In this document: piece by piece, positions 35,547 to 43,100 of the stretch
Layout of the letters: each line of letters begins with the position of its first letter
Position numbering within the stretch: the first letter of the stretch is position 1
NCBI RefSeq assembly: GCF_000513295.1
Contig: NC_023065.1
Span: 2,402,501 to 2,466,500, forward strand
Reading direction: 5' to 3'
Source of the DNA: Magnetospirillum gryphiswaldense MSR-1 v2
Lineage (GTDB): Bacteria; Pseudomonadota; Alphaproteobacteria; Rhodospirillales; Magnetospirillaceae
Length of the DNA stretch: 64,000 bases
Notes under the pieces: generated by a model
What the model saw: the letters and a program-made list of their open reading frames with translations, nothing else
The model's database searches: none
Told to the model about the DNA's origin: nothing
Position numbers and translations under genes: made by a program

Positions 35547-35867
35547 TTATCGATCCAGCATTCTTGCGTCGCCGCCGACCGCGTCGATGATGCTGCGCAT
35601 CTCGAAGGCCAATTCGGGGGGGTGACGATCCAGGAAATCAGAAATCGCCTCGTTGCGAAATAGCTTCGAGACATACCCCCTCGTCACCACCAAAGCCAAC
35701 ATGGTGTCGCCCAGGCTCCCTTCAACCGCCCGGTAATCCCGGTTCAGCCTCTCCATCTCCCGTTCCATCCTTGCGATGTCTTCCGCTGATACCCCATCCA
35801 GCTCGATGCCCTTGAGATGACCAATGTTTTTATGACAATATATGTCGAGCGGCTTGGGTCGGCTCAT
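35547..35867 (-). pseudogene. C-terminal fragment of a RepB/ParB-like partition protein
   Basis: The about 106-aa segment reads HLKGIELDGVSAEDIARMEREMERLNRDYR, then ALVVTRGYVSKLFRNEAISDFLDRHPPELAFEM. This is the C-terminal part of RepB-type (PF07506-like) plasmid partition proteins. The usual ParB N-terminal nuclease-like and HTH domains are absent. The candidate ATG at 35867 overlaps the start region of the divergent receiver gene, so the upstream two-thirds have been replaced. It is probably a remnant of an integrated plasmid or of the island's own mobility genes. Confidence 0.55.
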
Positions 35868-36357
35868 GGGGAAAGCTTTGGATAATCTGGCTAAGTTCGA
35901 TTCCAACAACGTCTGCATACTAGTCATTGATGATGACGTAACCACCCGGACGCTGCTTAAAAAGCTTCTAGCCGCAATGGGGGCGGCAAGAATTTGGGAG
36001 GCAGCAGATGGGATTGAGGGGCTGCAAATTGCCTTTGGAGATCTCACCCCTGATTTAATCTTGTGTGACTTGGGTATGGAGCCTATTGACGGTTTGGCGG
36101 TGATTGGGGCAATCAGAGCGACCGGAAAGACGCATCTCTCCAAAGTCCCCTTGGTTGTTTTCACTGGATCTCACGAAAAAGCAATTTTAGATGGAGCATT
36201 AAAAGCTGGTGCCACCGGGGTCATTCCCAAACCTCATACTCCAAGAGATTTGGCCAAATACCTTTGTGGGCTTGTGAGTAGGACAAAGCCATCATCGGAT
36301 GACCTGAAGGAGTTCCGTGACGCGGCTAAACAGGATTCCGATGAACCTAAGCCGTAA
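35842..36357 (+). CDS. Single-domain CheY-like response regulator
   Basis: The 171-aa protein has one receiver domain: acidic pair in CILVIDDDVT, phospho-acceptor Asp in LILCDLGMEPIDG, Thr in LVVFTGSHE, and Lys in GVIPKPHTP. There is no output domain; a short charged tail follows. It should relay a signal from a histidine kinase not present in the window. An alternative start is ATG 35866; neither has a good ribosome-binding site. Base composition is clearly more AT-rich than the phage genes before it, as in magnetosome-island genes. Confidence 0.8.
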   Translation: MSSGLGRLMGKALDNLAKFDSNNVCILVIDDDVTTRTLLKKLLAAMGAARIWEAADGIEGLQIAFGDLTPDLILCDLGMEPIDGLAVIGAIRATGKTHLSKVPLVVFTGSHEKAILDGALKAGATGVIPKPHTPRDLAKYLCGLVSRTKPSSDDLKEFRDAAKQDSDEPKP

Positions 36358-36372
36358 TAGGGCCACTTGTGA

Positions 36373-36588
36373 ATGATCCTGGGTTTATTCGTCATATCGT
36401 CTATCGCTGTCACGGTGGCATTCTACGTCAAAGGGCCGCTTCCTTGGACTTGTGGGAAAACGAAGCGGTGCGCCATGTACAAGCGGCCCATATGTCCCGT
36501 TGCCAACGGGAAGTGGAAGGTTCGGAAGTCCAATGACTGCCCGTACTTCACGCAACAGCTGGTTATGGTTCCGGCAGATAAGCCTTGA
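36373..36588 (+). CDS. Small membrane protein of unknown function
   Basis: The 71-aa protein has one N-terminal hydrophobic segment (ILGLFVISSIAVTVAFYV) and a Cys- and Lys-rich outer part with four cysteines (TCGKTKRCAMYKRPICPVANG...NDCPYF). It begins 15 bp after the receiver gene, which suggests co-transcription. Four Cys in a short domain could bind metal or form disulfides. No family recognised. Confidence 0.55.
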   Translation: MILGLFVISSIAVTVAFYVKGPLPWTCGKTKRCAMYKRPICPVANGKWKVRKSNDCPYFTQQLVMVPADKP

Positions 36589-36765
36589 TCCTCACTTTAG
36601 GCCGAGTCGGCATTGAGCATGACCAGCCTCTCGCCCATTGGGCATCCATCTTCATTCTTGATGTCGAGAAAGGAGATGGCGCTCCACTTTTGGGTGTTGC
36701 CAACAGTTTTGGTCGGCGAACTTCACGCCTTCTCTCTTTTGCAGAAAATTGGCATCATCACCGCC

Positions 36766-37770
36766 ATGTTGCAAAGTCAGCTCCACCTATTTGAACAGCG
36801 AGCCCCATCGGCAAAGGCTTCATCGCGGGCCGATGGCCGCGCGCCTGCCGATCTCTGCTCGCTACCGGATCAAGAATTGGTGGCAGGAATCGCCACCGCT
36901 GGGATCGCGGAAATCTTCTCCCGGATGACCGAATGTGGGCGGCGTAAGTTGACGGCGGCTGTGCCAGCCCTTGAGGGTATCTGCAAGAGATTCTCCGGCT
37001 TTGGCCTCGATACCTTGATCCGCGAGCAAGCCGTGGCACTCGAAACCTTGGTTGAAATCGGCGGCCCAGAGGCGGCGACTGCGGTGGAGCGGATCATTAC
37101 ACGAGATATGGTTCAGGGGCCTGGGTTGGTGCTGGCTGTTGCCGCCGCAGCTCGAACCGGCGTTAACCTGCCTCCCAACGTGACGACGCGGTTGCTGCGC
37201 CATGACGAACCCGATATCCGTGCCGATGCCTGTCGCAGCGCACGATTGGATCCTGATGTTGTCGCTATCTTGTTGGATCTTCAAGATGATCTTCACCCCG
37301 GCGTTCGCATTGCCGCGGCCTGCGCCCTTGGGCGATTTGGGAAGGTTGATGCCCTAGAGGCGCTGAGCGAAGCGTTAGAATCGGCGCCCAACCACGAAGT
37401 AATCGATGCCTTAGCCGACATTGCCGACGACGATGCCGTCGTGCTGCTTGGTCGGGTGGCGCAAGATCGGCCCGACCTGACCGAAGCAGTGTTATCGGCT
37501 CTTGACGAGTGTGGCTCAGCGTTGTCCGCAAAGGTGGCCGATCGGGTTCGGAGATTGTCGAGAGCTACAACCGCCATGATTGGCCCACACGATATTGTCG
37601 TTGAGATCGATGAAATCCCCTATATCGGCAGATGCGAGTTGAAAGGGGAGACGGTGGTGGTTACCTCCGAGTTTGGCTCCAAGGCGCTGGAGGTTGGCGA
37701 ATTACCTCCTGACGTCGTGGCCAAGCGCCTGCTGGCTGCACTCGTTCGTGAGGCCGAGGGCCATGTCTGA
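36766..37770 (+). CDS. HEAT-repeat-like protein
   Basis: The 334-aa protein (ATG 36766) consists of helical repeats, with HEAT-type units such as VRIAAACALGRFGKVDALEALSEAL and DEPDIRADACRSARLDPDVVAILLDL. A small C-terminal beta domain follows (IVVEIDEIPYIGRCELKGETVVV). HEAT proteins act as protein-binding scaffolds. The frame is open upstream to 36613 with a hydrophobic stretch (WVLPTVLVGELHAFSLL), and AAAGGAG directly before ATG 36676, so a longer form is possible. Its stop overlaps the next small membrane gene by 8 nt. Confidence 0.6.
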   Translation: MLQSQLHLFEQRAPSAKASSRADGRAPADLCSLPDQELVAGIATAGIAEIFSRMTECGRRKLTAAVPALEGICKRFSGFGLDTLIREQAVALETLVEIGGPEAATAVERIITRDMVQGPGLVLAVAAAARTGVNLPPNVTTRLLRHDEPDIRADACRSARLDPDVVAILLDLQDDLHPGVRIAAACALGRFGKVDALEALSEALESAPNHEVIDALADIADDDAVVLLGRVAQDRPDLTEAVLSALDECGSALSAKVADRVRRLSRATTAMIGPHDIVVEIDEIPYIGRCELKGETVVVTSEFGSKALEVGELPPDVVAKRLLAALVREAEGHV

Positions 37771-37894
37771 CCTCCGGCCCCGTCCCTCCCGTGTTCTTCA
37801 GCGTCGCGCCCGCCGGGCGCGGCTGATCCTGACGGCGATCCTCGTCATTGGGCTCGGCGTGGCCTACTATGTTGGAGCGGTCGTGCTCGGTTAA
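37763..37894 (+). CDS. 43-aa membrane protein with basic N-terminus
   Basis: ATG 37763 overlaps the HEAT gene's end (ccATGtcTGA). The product has an Arg-rich cytoplasmic end (RPRPSRVLQRRARRARL) and one transmembrane helix (ILTAILVIGLGVAYYVGAVVLG). The overlap makes translational coupling with the HEAT protein likely, and the two may act together. The size and Arg-rich/TM layout are like small magnetosome-island membrane proteins, but I cannot name it. Confidence 0.5.
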   Translation: MSDLRPRPSRVLQRRARRARLILTAILVIGLGVAYYVGAVVLG

Positions 37895-37996
37895 TGTCGT
37901 CGTCGTTACTCGAATCGAGACCAGCAGGACTGACGATAGGTCGCACCTTTCCATAGCACGCGGGGGGAGCGCGACAGACAGTGGAGAGATTGCCCC

Positions 37997-38950
37997 ATGT
38001 GCGCCGAGTACATACCAGCCAAACCATCAAACAGCCGACGAAGCTGGGAGGATCTCCGCACACTCGAGCGTGACTATTTTCTGCTGGCGGCATTCGGCGG
38101 CCCGTCCGAATGGCAGCCCGTCATGGAAAACCTTGGTCTTGACCGGGTAGAGGCTGCTCGCATCGCCAATGCCATGTCTCCCCTAGCCCAGCCACCGAAA
38201 TCAATTGAGGAGCGCAGTCAGCGAGAGCAGAACGCGTTGACATTCCTGGCCAATCGTCCTTTGGGCTCTGCATTGAAGGAAGCCATTGGGCGGCGTGACG
38301 GAAGTCTGGATATGCCCATAGAGGAGCCTGCGGCGCAGTTCCGGGCGAGAGATGGGGCGCCACCTGATGTTCGAACAGGTGTTTTCTATCACCCCACCAA
38401 TGAGATGCGGCCTCGATACGGACATGAAGACCAGAGTCCGCGCGGTGGCGTCATGGCGACCTTGGAAACAGGACTTAGAGCCGCACAAAATGCCATCTAT
38501 CACATGTTGCGCGTCCTTTCCGGGATTTCGAAAAGACACCTCCTGCCCCGCTTCAAAGCTATTGGCGGTGCCATTCGGACGGGCGCTGGGGAAACGTTCA
38601 GCGCCGTAGCGACCCGCATGGGAATCACGAGGTCGATCCCGCTCACGAGTATGGCTGCCGAGAACAACGACGGCATTACGCCCACTTCAGATCAAGATCT
38701 ACGGCAAGCATCGGTCGAACGCTGGCGCCAAATGGGAGAAACCATTAAGGCCATGACTGTTGCTTCTGCTCTGCGCGGCTACCCACCCGCTCTCGAATTC
38801 ATCCGGATCATCGCACCGGACATAGGGCCTTTCGATGATTCGAAGATACGGGTTTCTCCGAGACGCTATCGCCATATCCAAGGCGCACTTAAGCGCGGCG
38901 ATTCTCTATTCTACAGGGCCTATCGATGGGCTTTTCCGCCCGAAGGCTAG
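37997..38950 (+). CDS. Hypothetical protein, island gene
   Basis: The 317-aa protein has no recognisable domain. The N-terminal 120 residues are charged and helical (LRTLERDYFLLAAFGGPSEW...). A weakly hydrophobic helix occurs around TGLRAAQNAIYHMLRVLSGI, and the C-terminus is basic (SPRRYRHIQGALKRGD). Codon use is less biased than in the core genes of the window. The 275 bp after its stop contain no convincing gene. Confidence 0.55.
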   Translation: MCAEYIPAKPSNSRRSWEDLRTLERDYFLLAAFGGPSEWQPVMENLGLDRVEAARIANAMSPLAQPPKSIEERSQREQNALTFLANRPLGSALKEAIGRRDGSLDMPIEEPAAQFRARDGAPPDVRTGVFYHPTNEMRPRYGHEDQSPRGGVMATLETGLRAAQNAIYHMLRVLSGISKRHLLPRFKAIGGAIRTGAGETFSAVATRMGITRSIPLTSMAAENNDGITPTSDQDLRQASVERWRQMGETIKAMTVASALRGYPPALEFIRIIAPDIGPFDDSKIRVSPRRYRHIQGALKRGDSLFYRAYRWAFPPEG

Positions 38951-39225
38951 TGATGGAACCAATACGGAAAGTCGCCCCGGTGCCGGGGGCAGATGCCGAC
39001 TGACTATCGTTTGCGCAAGACGTGCCTGCGGAGACGGCATAGGTCATCCATTGGCAGAAGTTGCGAATCTCGCTCGCGAGCATGTGAAGAAAGCCATCTT
39101 CCAGACACAGAGCCATGGAACGGCCCTCCCCGAGAAATGCATTCAGCCGGAGGTATCATTGCCACAATAATACCAGACTTCGCCCGTCATTCTGACGGAA
39201 CGGAGTGGCAGGATAGTTGGATCAC

Positions 39226-40389
39226 TCAGAAATTTTCCATGATCTTGGCCTTCTGCCCGTCGTAATCGGCCTGGCTGATCAGGCCCTCATCAAGGGCGGC
39301 CTTCAGCTTTCTCAGGCGATTGATCGGATCGTCGCCTCGGCTGGCAACCACCGGCTTGGAGCGATCAGAAGGAATGGGAACGGCAGGCTTCGGCCGGGCA
39401 TTGGGAGTGATATTTGGCGCTCCACTGGACACCCGATAGAGAAGCCACCTCAGACCTCCGGTTACCGGGCTCATGTCCAGTCCTGCGGCCGCGGACAGGA
39501 TCGCCTTGATCGACGGTATGCGGATGGAATTCGATCCACAGGCCAGCGCAAGCCGTGCCGCCCAATCGCGAACGTAGAGGTCATCGAAGGCTGATAGCCG
39601 TTGGAACAGTTCCGAGCCCTGCGGATTGAGGAAATCCGACCGGGTGAAGATGAGGTTCTCGCCACTGTGGCAGTGCTTGAGCAATCCGGGATCGAACACC
39701 AAGGCCCGCAGCGACAGCAGCATCACCAGCATGGAGAAGTGATCCAACGTCGCATCGAAATGCGTCTCGTTGCGTTCGGGGTGCTGGAAATTGATGCTTC
39801 CGAGCAAGGTGCAGGGCAGCCCGCTCAGTTCAGGAAGATACATGGAATCGTAATCGATCAGCTTCAGCCGACCATCAGGTCCGATCAGGATGTTGTCGTG
39901 TTTAAGGTCGCCATGGGCCACGCCACGGTTCAGCAGATCCAGGCATAGCCGCGCCCAGGCCCGGCTCAGGCCAGCGATCCCACCGCGCTTGTCGCTATCA
40001 CACAGGGTCTGGACCAAGGCGCCGATGGTGCGGCCAGGGACCCAAGGCATGCTGATGACCGGATATTCACCGTGTTTGGCGATGGACGACGTCACGTAGA
40101 GTTCGTCGCGGTGAAGCCGGAGCGGAACCATATAGGGCGAGCCGCTGGCGCCGACGAAGCCGGCGACGGCCTGGTAGCGGCGTTCCAGATCGGGAAGATC
40201 ACGGATGAAGCACTTGATCGCCAAGAGCGATCCCTCGGAATCGGTGACCCGGAATACCCCGGCGAAATTTCCGGCGAGAAACTGCGGGTGGCCTCGGGAA
40301 TCCTTGAACGGTGTCACCTGGAGAGTGGCGAACCGGGCTTTGGCGTTGGAAAGTGCCGCCTTATAGTCCGCCAATACGGGGAACGTCAC
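39226..40389 (-). CDS. Protein kinase-like enzyme with C-terminal SHOCT domain (TerY-P type module 1)
   Basis: The 387-aa protein has an atypical Ser/Thr-kinase core: Lys59 (LAIKCF), catalytic loop HGDLKHDN (Asp161, Asn166), and a metal-binding motif IDYD (178-181) in place of DFG. After a Pro-rich linker, the last about 32 residues form a SHOCT domain (INRLRKLKAALDEGLIS..DY), an oligomerisation element. The start is GTG 40389, which overlaps the VWA gene stop by 4 nt (GTGA), so kinase and VWA protein are made together. A paralogue without SHOCT lies at 50488-51453. Confidence 0.8.
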   Translation of the reverse strand: MTFPVLADYKAALSNAKARFATLQVTPFKDSRGHPQFLAGNFAGVFRVTDSEGSLLAIKCFIRDLPDLERRYQAVAGFVGASGSPYMVPLRLHRDELYVTSSIAKHGEYPVISMPWVPGRTIGALVQTLCDSDKRGGIAGLSRAWARLCLDLLNRGVAHGDLKHDNILIGPDGRLKLIDYDSMYLPELSGLPCTLLGSINFQHPERNETHFDATLDHFSMLVMLLSLRALVFDPGLLKHCHSGENLIFTRSDFLNPQGSELFQRLSAFDDLYVRDWAARLALACGSNSIRIPSIKAILSAAAGLDMSPVTGGLRWLLYRVSSGAPNITPNARPKPAVPIPSDRSKPVVASRGDDPINRLRKLKAALDEGLISQADYDGQKAKIMENF

Positions 40390-41306
40390 TGTTCAAACTC
40401 CGTGGTCCGAGCGTGTGACGAAGCCTCAGCTGCTTGGTTAAAAACGATGGCCGGCCGGGTACCGATATCGAGCAGTTTGACCAACGCGACGGCATCGGCA
40501 TTGAACGCCATGCCGCGCAGGGTCGGCGTGGTTTTCAGGTCGCGCTCGAACAGTTCGCAGATGATGGCGCGATGACGGCCCGACAATTCGCTCGACATCT
40601 CGAACAGCAGGCGGGCATAGGTGTCGTCGGGCAGTTGGCCTGCGCTGGATGGGAACACCACCGGCGCATCGTCGCCACCGGAAATATGGCAGTTCATCAG
40701 CAGGACGTGGCCGTCATTGGTCTTCAGCCCGGTCAACCGCCGGGCGGTCGCCAGAAGTTCTTCGTCGCTGTCAACATCGTTGGCCATGCCGTCAGTAATG
40801 TTGATGACGGCCGGGGGGAATGACCCGGGGTTTGCGGATATCCAGGGTTCCAGGATCGACTGCGCCAAGCGCAGAGCCCCGTTCATGGGGGTGCTTTCCA
40901 CAGCCACCGGCGCCACCCAACGCGAAACGGCGACCCGTTCGACCACCGGCTGACCGCGAACCATGGTGGTGGTCTCTTCCTCAATGGTCTCGGCGTTTTC
41001 CGCCACCTCGGAGATCGGCACCAATGTGCGCCCGGCGAGGTTTCCCAGCCAGCAGAACTCGGCACGGTTGGTGCGCCCATAGCCGATGACGCCAATGTCG
41101 AAATAGTCTCGGACACCTTCATCACGCATACAGCGGTTAATCAACTCGTCGAGGGTTCGGTTGAGCGCCTCCGCCACCACCTGGGCCCGGCTGATCGTCT
41201 GTCCGCTATCATCCACACCGAAGGTGGTGTTCATGGATTTGGATTGATCCACCAGAAAGATAAAGGCGCCGCGCTGGTCGCGGCTGATTTCCTGTGAATA
41301 GGCCAC
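40386..41306 (-). CDS. TerY-like VWA-domain protein (module 1)
   Basis: The 306-aa protein is a single von Willebrand A domain with a complete MIDAS: DQSKS (Asp20, Ser22, Ser24), Thr in STPMN and Asp in ITDGMA. The family resembles TerY proteins of tellurite-resistance-type loci, which occur with a kinase and a PP2C phosphatase (the TerY-P triad). Here it is directly upstream of the kinase and no PP2C gene accompanies this copy. About 60% of residues look identical to the second VWA protein at 52394-53374, so the two modules arose by duplication. Confidence 0.82.
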   Translation of the reverse strand: MAYSQEISRDQRGAFIFLVDQSKSMNTTFGVDDSGQTISRAQVVAEALNRTLDELINRCMRDEGVRDYFDIGVIGYGRTNRAEFCWLGNLAGRTLVPISEVAENAETIEEETTTMVRGQPVVERVAVSRWVAPVAVESTPMNGALRLAQSILEPWISANPGSFPPAVINITDGMANDVDSDEELLATARRLTGLKTNDGHVLLMNCHISGGDDAPVVFPSSAGQLPDDTYARLLFEMSSELSGRHRAIICELFERDLKTTPTLRGMAFNADAVALVKLLDIGTRPAIVFNQAAEASSHARTTEFEQ

Positions 41307-41520
41307 GGATCACGTCTCCTGTGGTTGAACAACGGTAGGATTTACGCTGGAGGGGATCTCTGTCGGCGAAATCAGGTCATATCCGGAGCCTTGATCATGG
41401 AACAACCGGAGGCCCTGAATCTCACGCGCCATCACTTTAGCAAAGACTATGGCTCCATCAAATTTTTGGACAAAACAGCAGGAAACGCAGACTGCTGAAG
41501 TGCGAACATGAGAGTGATTA

Positions 41521-41548
41521 TTAACACCTTCTGCTGCCGGTGTATTGT
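41521..41548 (+). promoter_or_regulatory. Possible sigma-70 promoter for the Leu-Gly-repeat/MmsF-like pair
   Basis: TTAACA (41521-41526) and TATTGT (41543-41548) are spaced 16 bp apart in an AT-rich part of the 327-bp gap between the divergent VWA gene and the biomineralisation pair. About 85 bases of leader would follow before ATG 41634. Nothing else is recognised in this gap. Confidence 0.3.
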
Positions 41549-41633
41549 TATCCGCTTGCAGACTATTGTCGAGCAGGCGAATTTGTGCAACAAGACATGT
41601 ATGTATTTATCTCTTTCCCAGAGGAGTTAGGTT

Positions 41634-42269
41634 ATGGCGGCACAGATGGCAACAGGTATGGCTGGTGGGACCGCGGCGAACGCCGCAGCTCCCGCAGCTG
41701 GCGGCGCGGCCATGGCTGCCGCGGCTGCTCCGGAAATCGAACGTGAGGGTGCCGCTCAGGCCGCCGGCATGAAGGCCGGTGGGGCCAAAGCTGGCGCCGC
41801 GGCCAAGACCGGTGCGGCCAAGGCAGCCGCGGCAGAGGTTGAGCGCGAGGCGGTGACCGCCAAGGCTGCGGGCATGAAAGCCGCTGGAACCAAGGCGGCG
41901 GCTGGTGGTGCCAATCAGGCCGCTATGGCAGCTAAGGGAGCCGGCACGGTTGGTAGCACTGTCGGTGGCGCGACCAAGGTCGCTGCGACCGGCGTCAAGG
42001 GCAAGGCCATGGTTGCCGCCGGTGGAACTGGTGCCGCTGGTGCCGCCGCAGGCGCTGCCACCGGGGCTTCGGTCACTGCCAGCCCCATCGCCGCCGCAAC
42101 CAGCAGCAGCGCCATGCTGTCCGCCAAGGGCGTCAGCTTGGGCCTCGGCCTGGGTCTGGGTGCCTGGGGGCCGGTGCTGCTGGGCGTGGTCGGAGTGGCG
42201 GGCGCCCTCGCTCTTTATGGATATTACAAGAACCGCAATGCCGAGCCGGCTGCGGCCGAAGCCGTCTGA
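41634..42269 (+). CDS. Leu-Gly-repeat magnetosome protein (Mms5/Mms6/MamD/MamG family)
   Basis: The 211-aa protein has an Ala/Gly/Lys-rich low-complexity first two-thirds (repeats such as [21 protein letters not shown]). It ends with the hallmark [16 protein letters not shown] motif (about residues 165-180), a membrane helix and a short KNRN tail. This motif is diagnostic of tightly magnetite-bound proteins such as Mms5, Mms6 and MamD that influence crystal growth. The acidic iron-binding C-terminus of Mms6 is not present (it ends AEPAAAEAV), so it is closer to Mms5/MamD-type members. GAGGAG precedes ATG 41634, and the MmsF-like gene follows 11 bp later. Confidence 0.82.
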   Translation: MAAQMATGMAGGTAANAAAPAAGGAAMAAAAAPEIEREGAAQAAGMKAGGAKAGAAAKTGAAKAAAAEVEREAVTAKAAGMKAAGTKAAAGGANQAAMAAKGAGTVGSTVGGATKVAATGVKGKAMVAAGGTGAAGAAAGAATGASVTASPIAAATSSSAMLSAKGVSLGLGLGLGAWGPVLLGVVGVAGALALYGYYKNRNAEPAAAEAV

Positions 42270-42280
42270 AGGAGGACGAA

Positions 42281-42616
42281 ATGATCGCACAGACTGTCGG
42301 GCTGTCGCAGGAAACCGGTACGAGCTACAAGCCTTTGGTGATGGCTGCCCTCAGCTATCTCGGCATTCTTTGTTTTGTGCCTTTGATGCGCAACAAGGAT
42401 GACGAATACGTTCAGTTCCATGCCAAGCAAGGGCTGGTGCTGTGGATGGTCGCGGTCCTTTCCATGTTCGTCCTGGAAATTCCCGGCATCGGAAAGTGGT
42501 TCTTCGGCTTCTCGTCTATGCTGGTTCTCGTGCTGTCGGTGGCCGGGCTGGCCTCGGTGGCGTTCCGCCGCGCCTGGAAGCTGCCGCTGGTCGGATATAT
42601 CGCCGACCGCATCTGA
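42281..42616 (+). CDS. MamF/MmsF/MmxF-family magnetosome membrane protein
   Basis: The 111-aa protein shows the MamF-like signature [29 protein letters not shown] and a C-terminal [14 protein letters not shown], with three predicted helices. Family members sit in the magnetosome membrane and MmsF is known to control magnetite crystal size and shape in M. magneticum. The strong GAAGGAGG ribosome-binding site and 11-bp spacing show an operon with the Leu-Gly-repeat gene. Being next to feoAB rather than in mamGFDC or mms6 operons, it best fits the third paralogue (MmxF type); that placement is from memory of other strains. Confidence 0.85.
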   Translation: MIAQTVGLSQETGTSYKPLVMAALSYLGILCFVPLMRNKDDEYVQFHAKQGLVLWMVAVLSMFVLEIPGIGKWFFGFSSMLVLVLSVAGLASVAFRRAWKLPLVGYIADRI

Positions 42617-42695
42617 GACTGCTGAACGGATCCGCCGCGCCGAGATGACTCCATGGGGTCATCTCGGCGTTGGCGTTATTGTAGGGCGTTTCTGG

Positions 42696-42845
42696 TCACA
42701 TCCGGCGCCACCAATCGAGGGCGCCGCACAGCAAGGCGGGGCCGGTATCGGCGATTTCGATGATGCCCATGGCCACGGCAGCCAACCCCAGCAGAATGCC
42801 TATCTTCAGCCTGCCGTTCCGAGGCAGTTGATCGCGAGAGATCAT
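42696..42845 (-). CDS. 49-aa small membrane protein at the end of the feo operon
   Basis: ATG 42845 opens a frame encoding a basic start (MISRDQLPRNGRLK), one transmembrane helix (IGILLGLAAVAMGIIEIA) and a Trp/Arg end (DWWRRM). It lies 22 bp after the Cys-rich gene, on the same strand as feoA-feoB. It is likely a fourth product of the feo operon. No named family was recognised. Confidence 0.5.
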   Translation of the reverse strand: MISRDQLPRNGRLKIGILLGLAAVAMGIIEIADTGPALLCGALDWWRRM

Positions 42846-42867
42846 TGCCGCATCCCCATGGCGGGGG

Positions 42868-43041
42868 TCAGCCACAATCGGTGCGGCCGCCGTTTCGCTT
42901 GGCGCCGCAACTGCATCCGCCGCCACACGACGCCCCGTCGGACGGCCGCCACATCCGCCACAGATGACGGATGACAACGAAGGCCGCTCCCGCTCCCACG
43001 ACGGTAATGGCGCCTATATCCCAGAGTGATCCCCAAGCCAT
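42868..43041 (-). CDS. FeoB-associated Cys-rich membrane protein
   Basis: The 57-aa protein has one N-terminal helix (IGAITVVGAGAAFVVIRHLW) and a C-terminal Cys cluster (SCGGGCSCGAKRNGG, then DCG). This is the layout of the small Cys-rich proteins found after feoB in many bacteria, probably helping iron handling at the FeoB pore. It begins 59 bp after the feoB stop on the same strand. Confidence 0.75.
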   Translation of the reverse strand: MAWGSLWDIGAITVVGAGAAFVVIRHLWRMWRPSDGASCGGGCSCGAKRNGGRTDCG

Positions 43042-43100
43042 GGCGCAACGCTTCTTTCATCAAAAGGTGGCGGAGAGCCGCTCCGCCACCAGAACAAGAC

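Noticed and set aside
36585-36794. A 69-codon frame between the four-Cys membrane gene and the HEAT gene
   Set aside because: Its composition is unlike the neighbouring genes and it overlaps the likely upstream part of the HEAT frame.
38951-39225. Possible short genes on both strands in the 275-bp gap after the 317-aa unknown gene
   Set aside because: Frames lack start signals and any recognisable sequence; treated as non-coding.
41634-42269. Calling this Leu-Gly-repeat gene mms6 itself
   Set aside because: It lacks the acidic C-terminal iron-binding tail of Mms6 and is longer; only the family can be stated.
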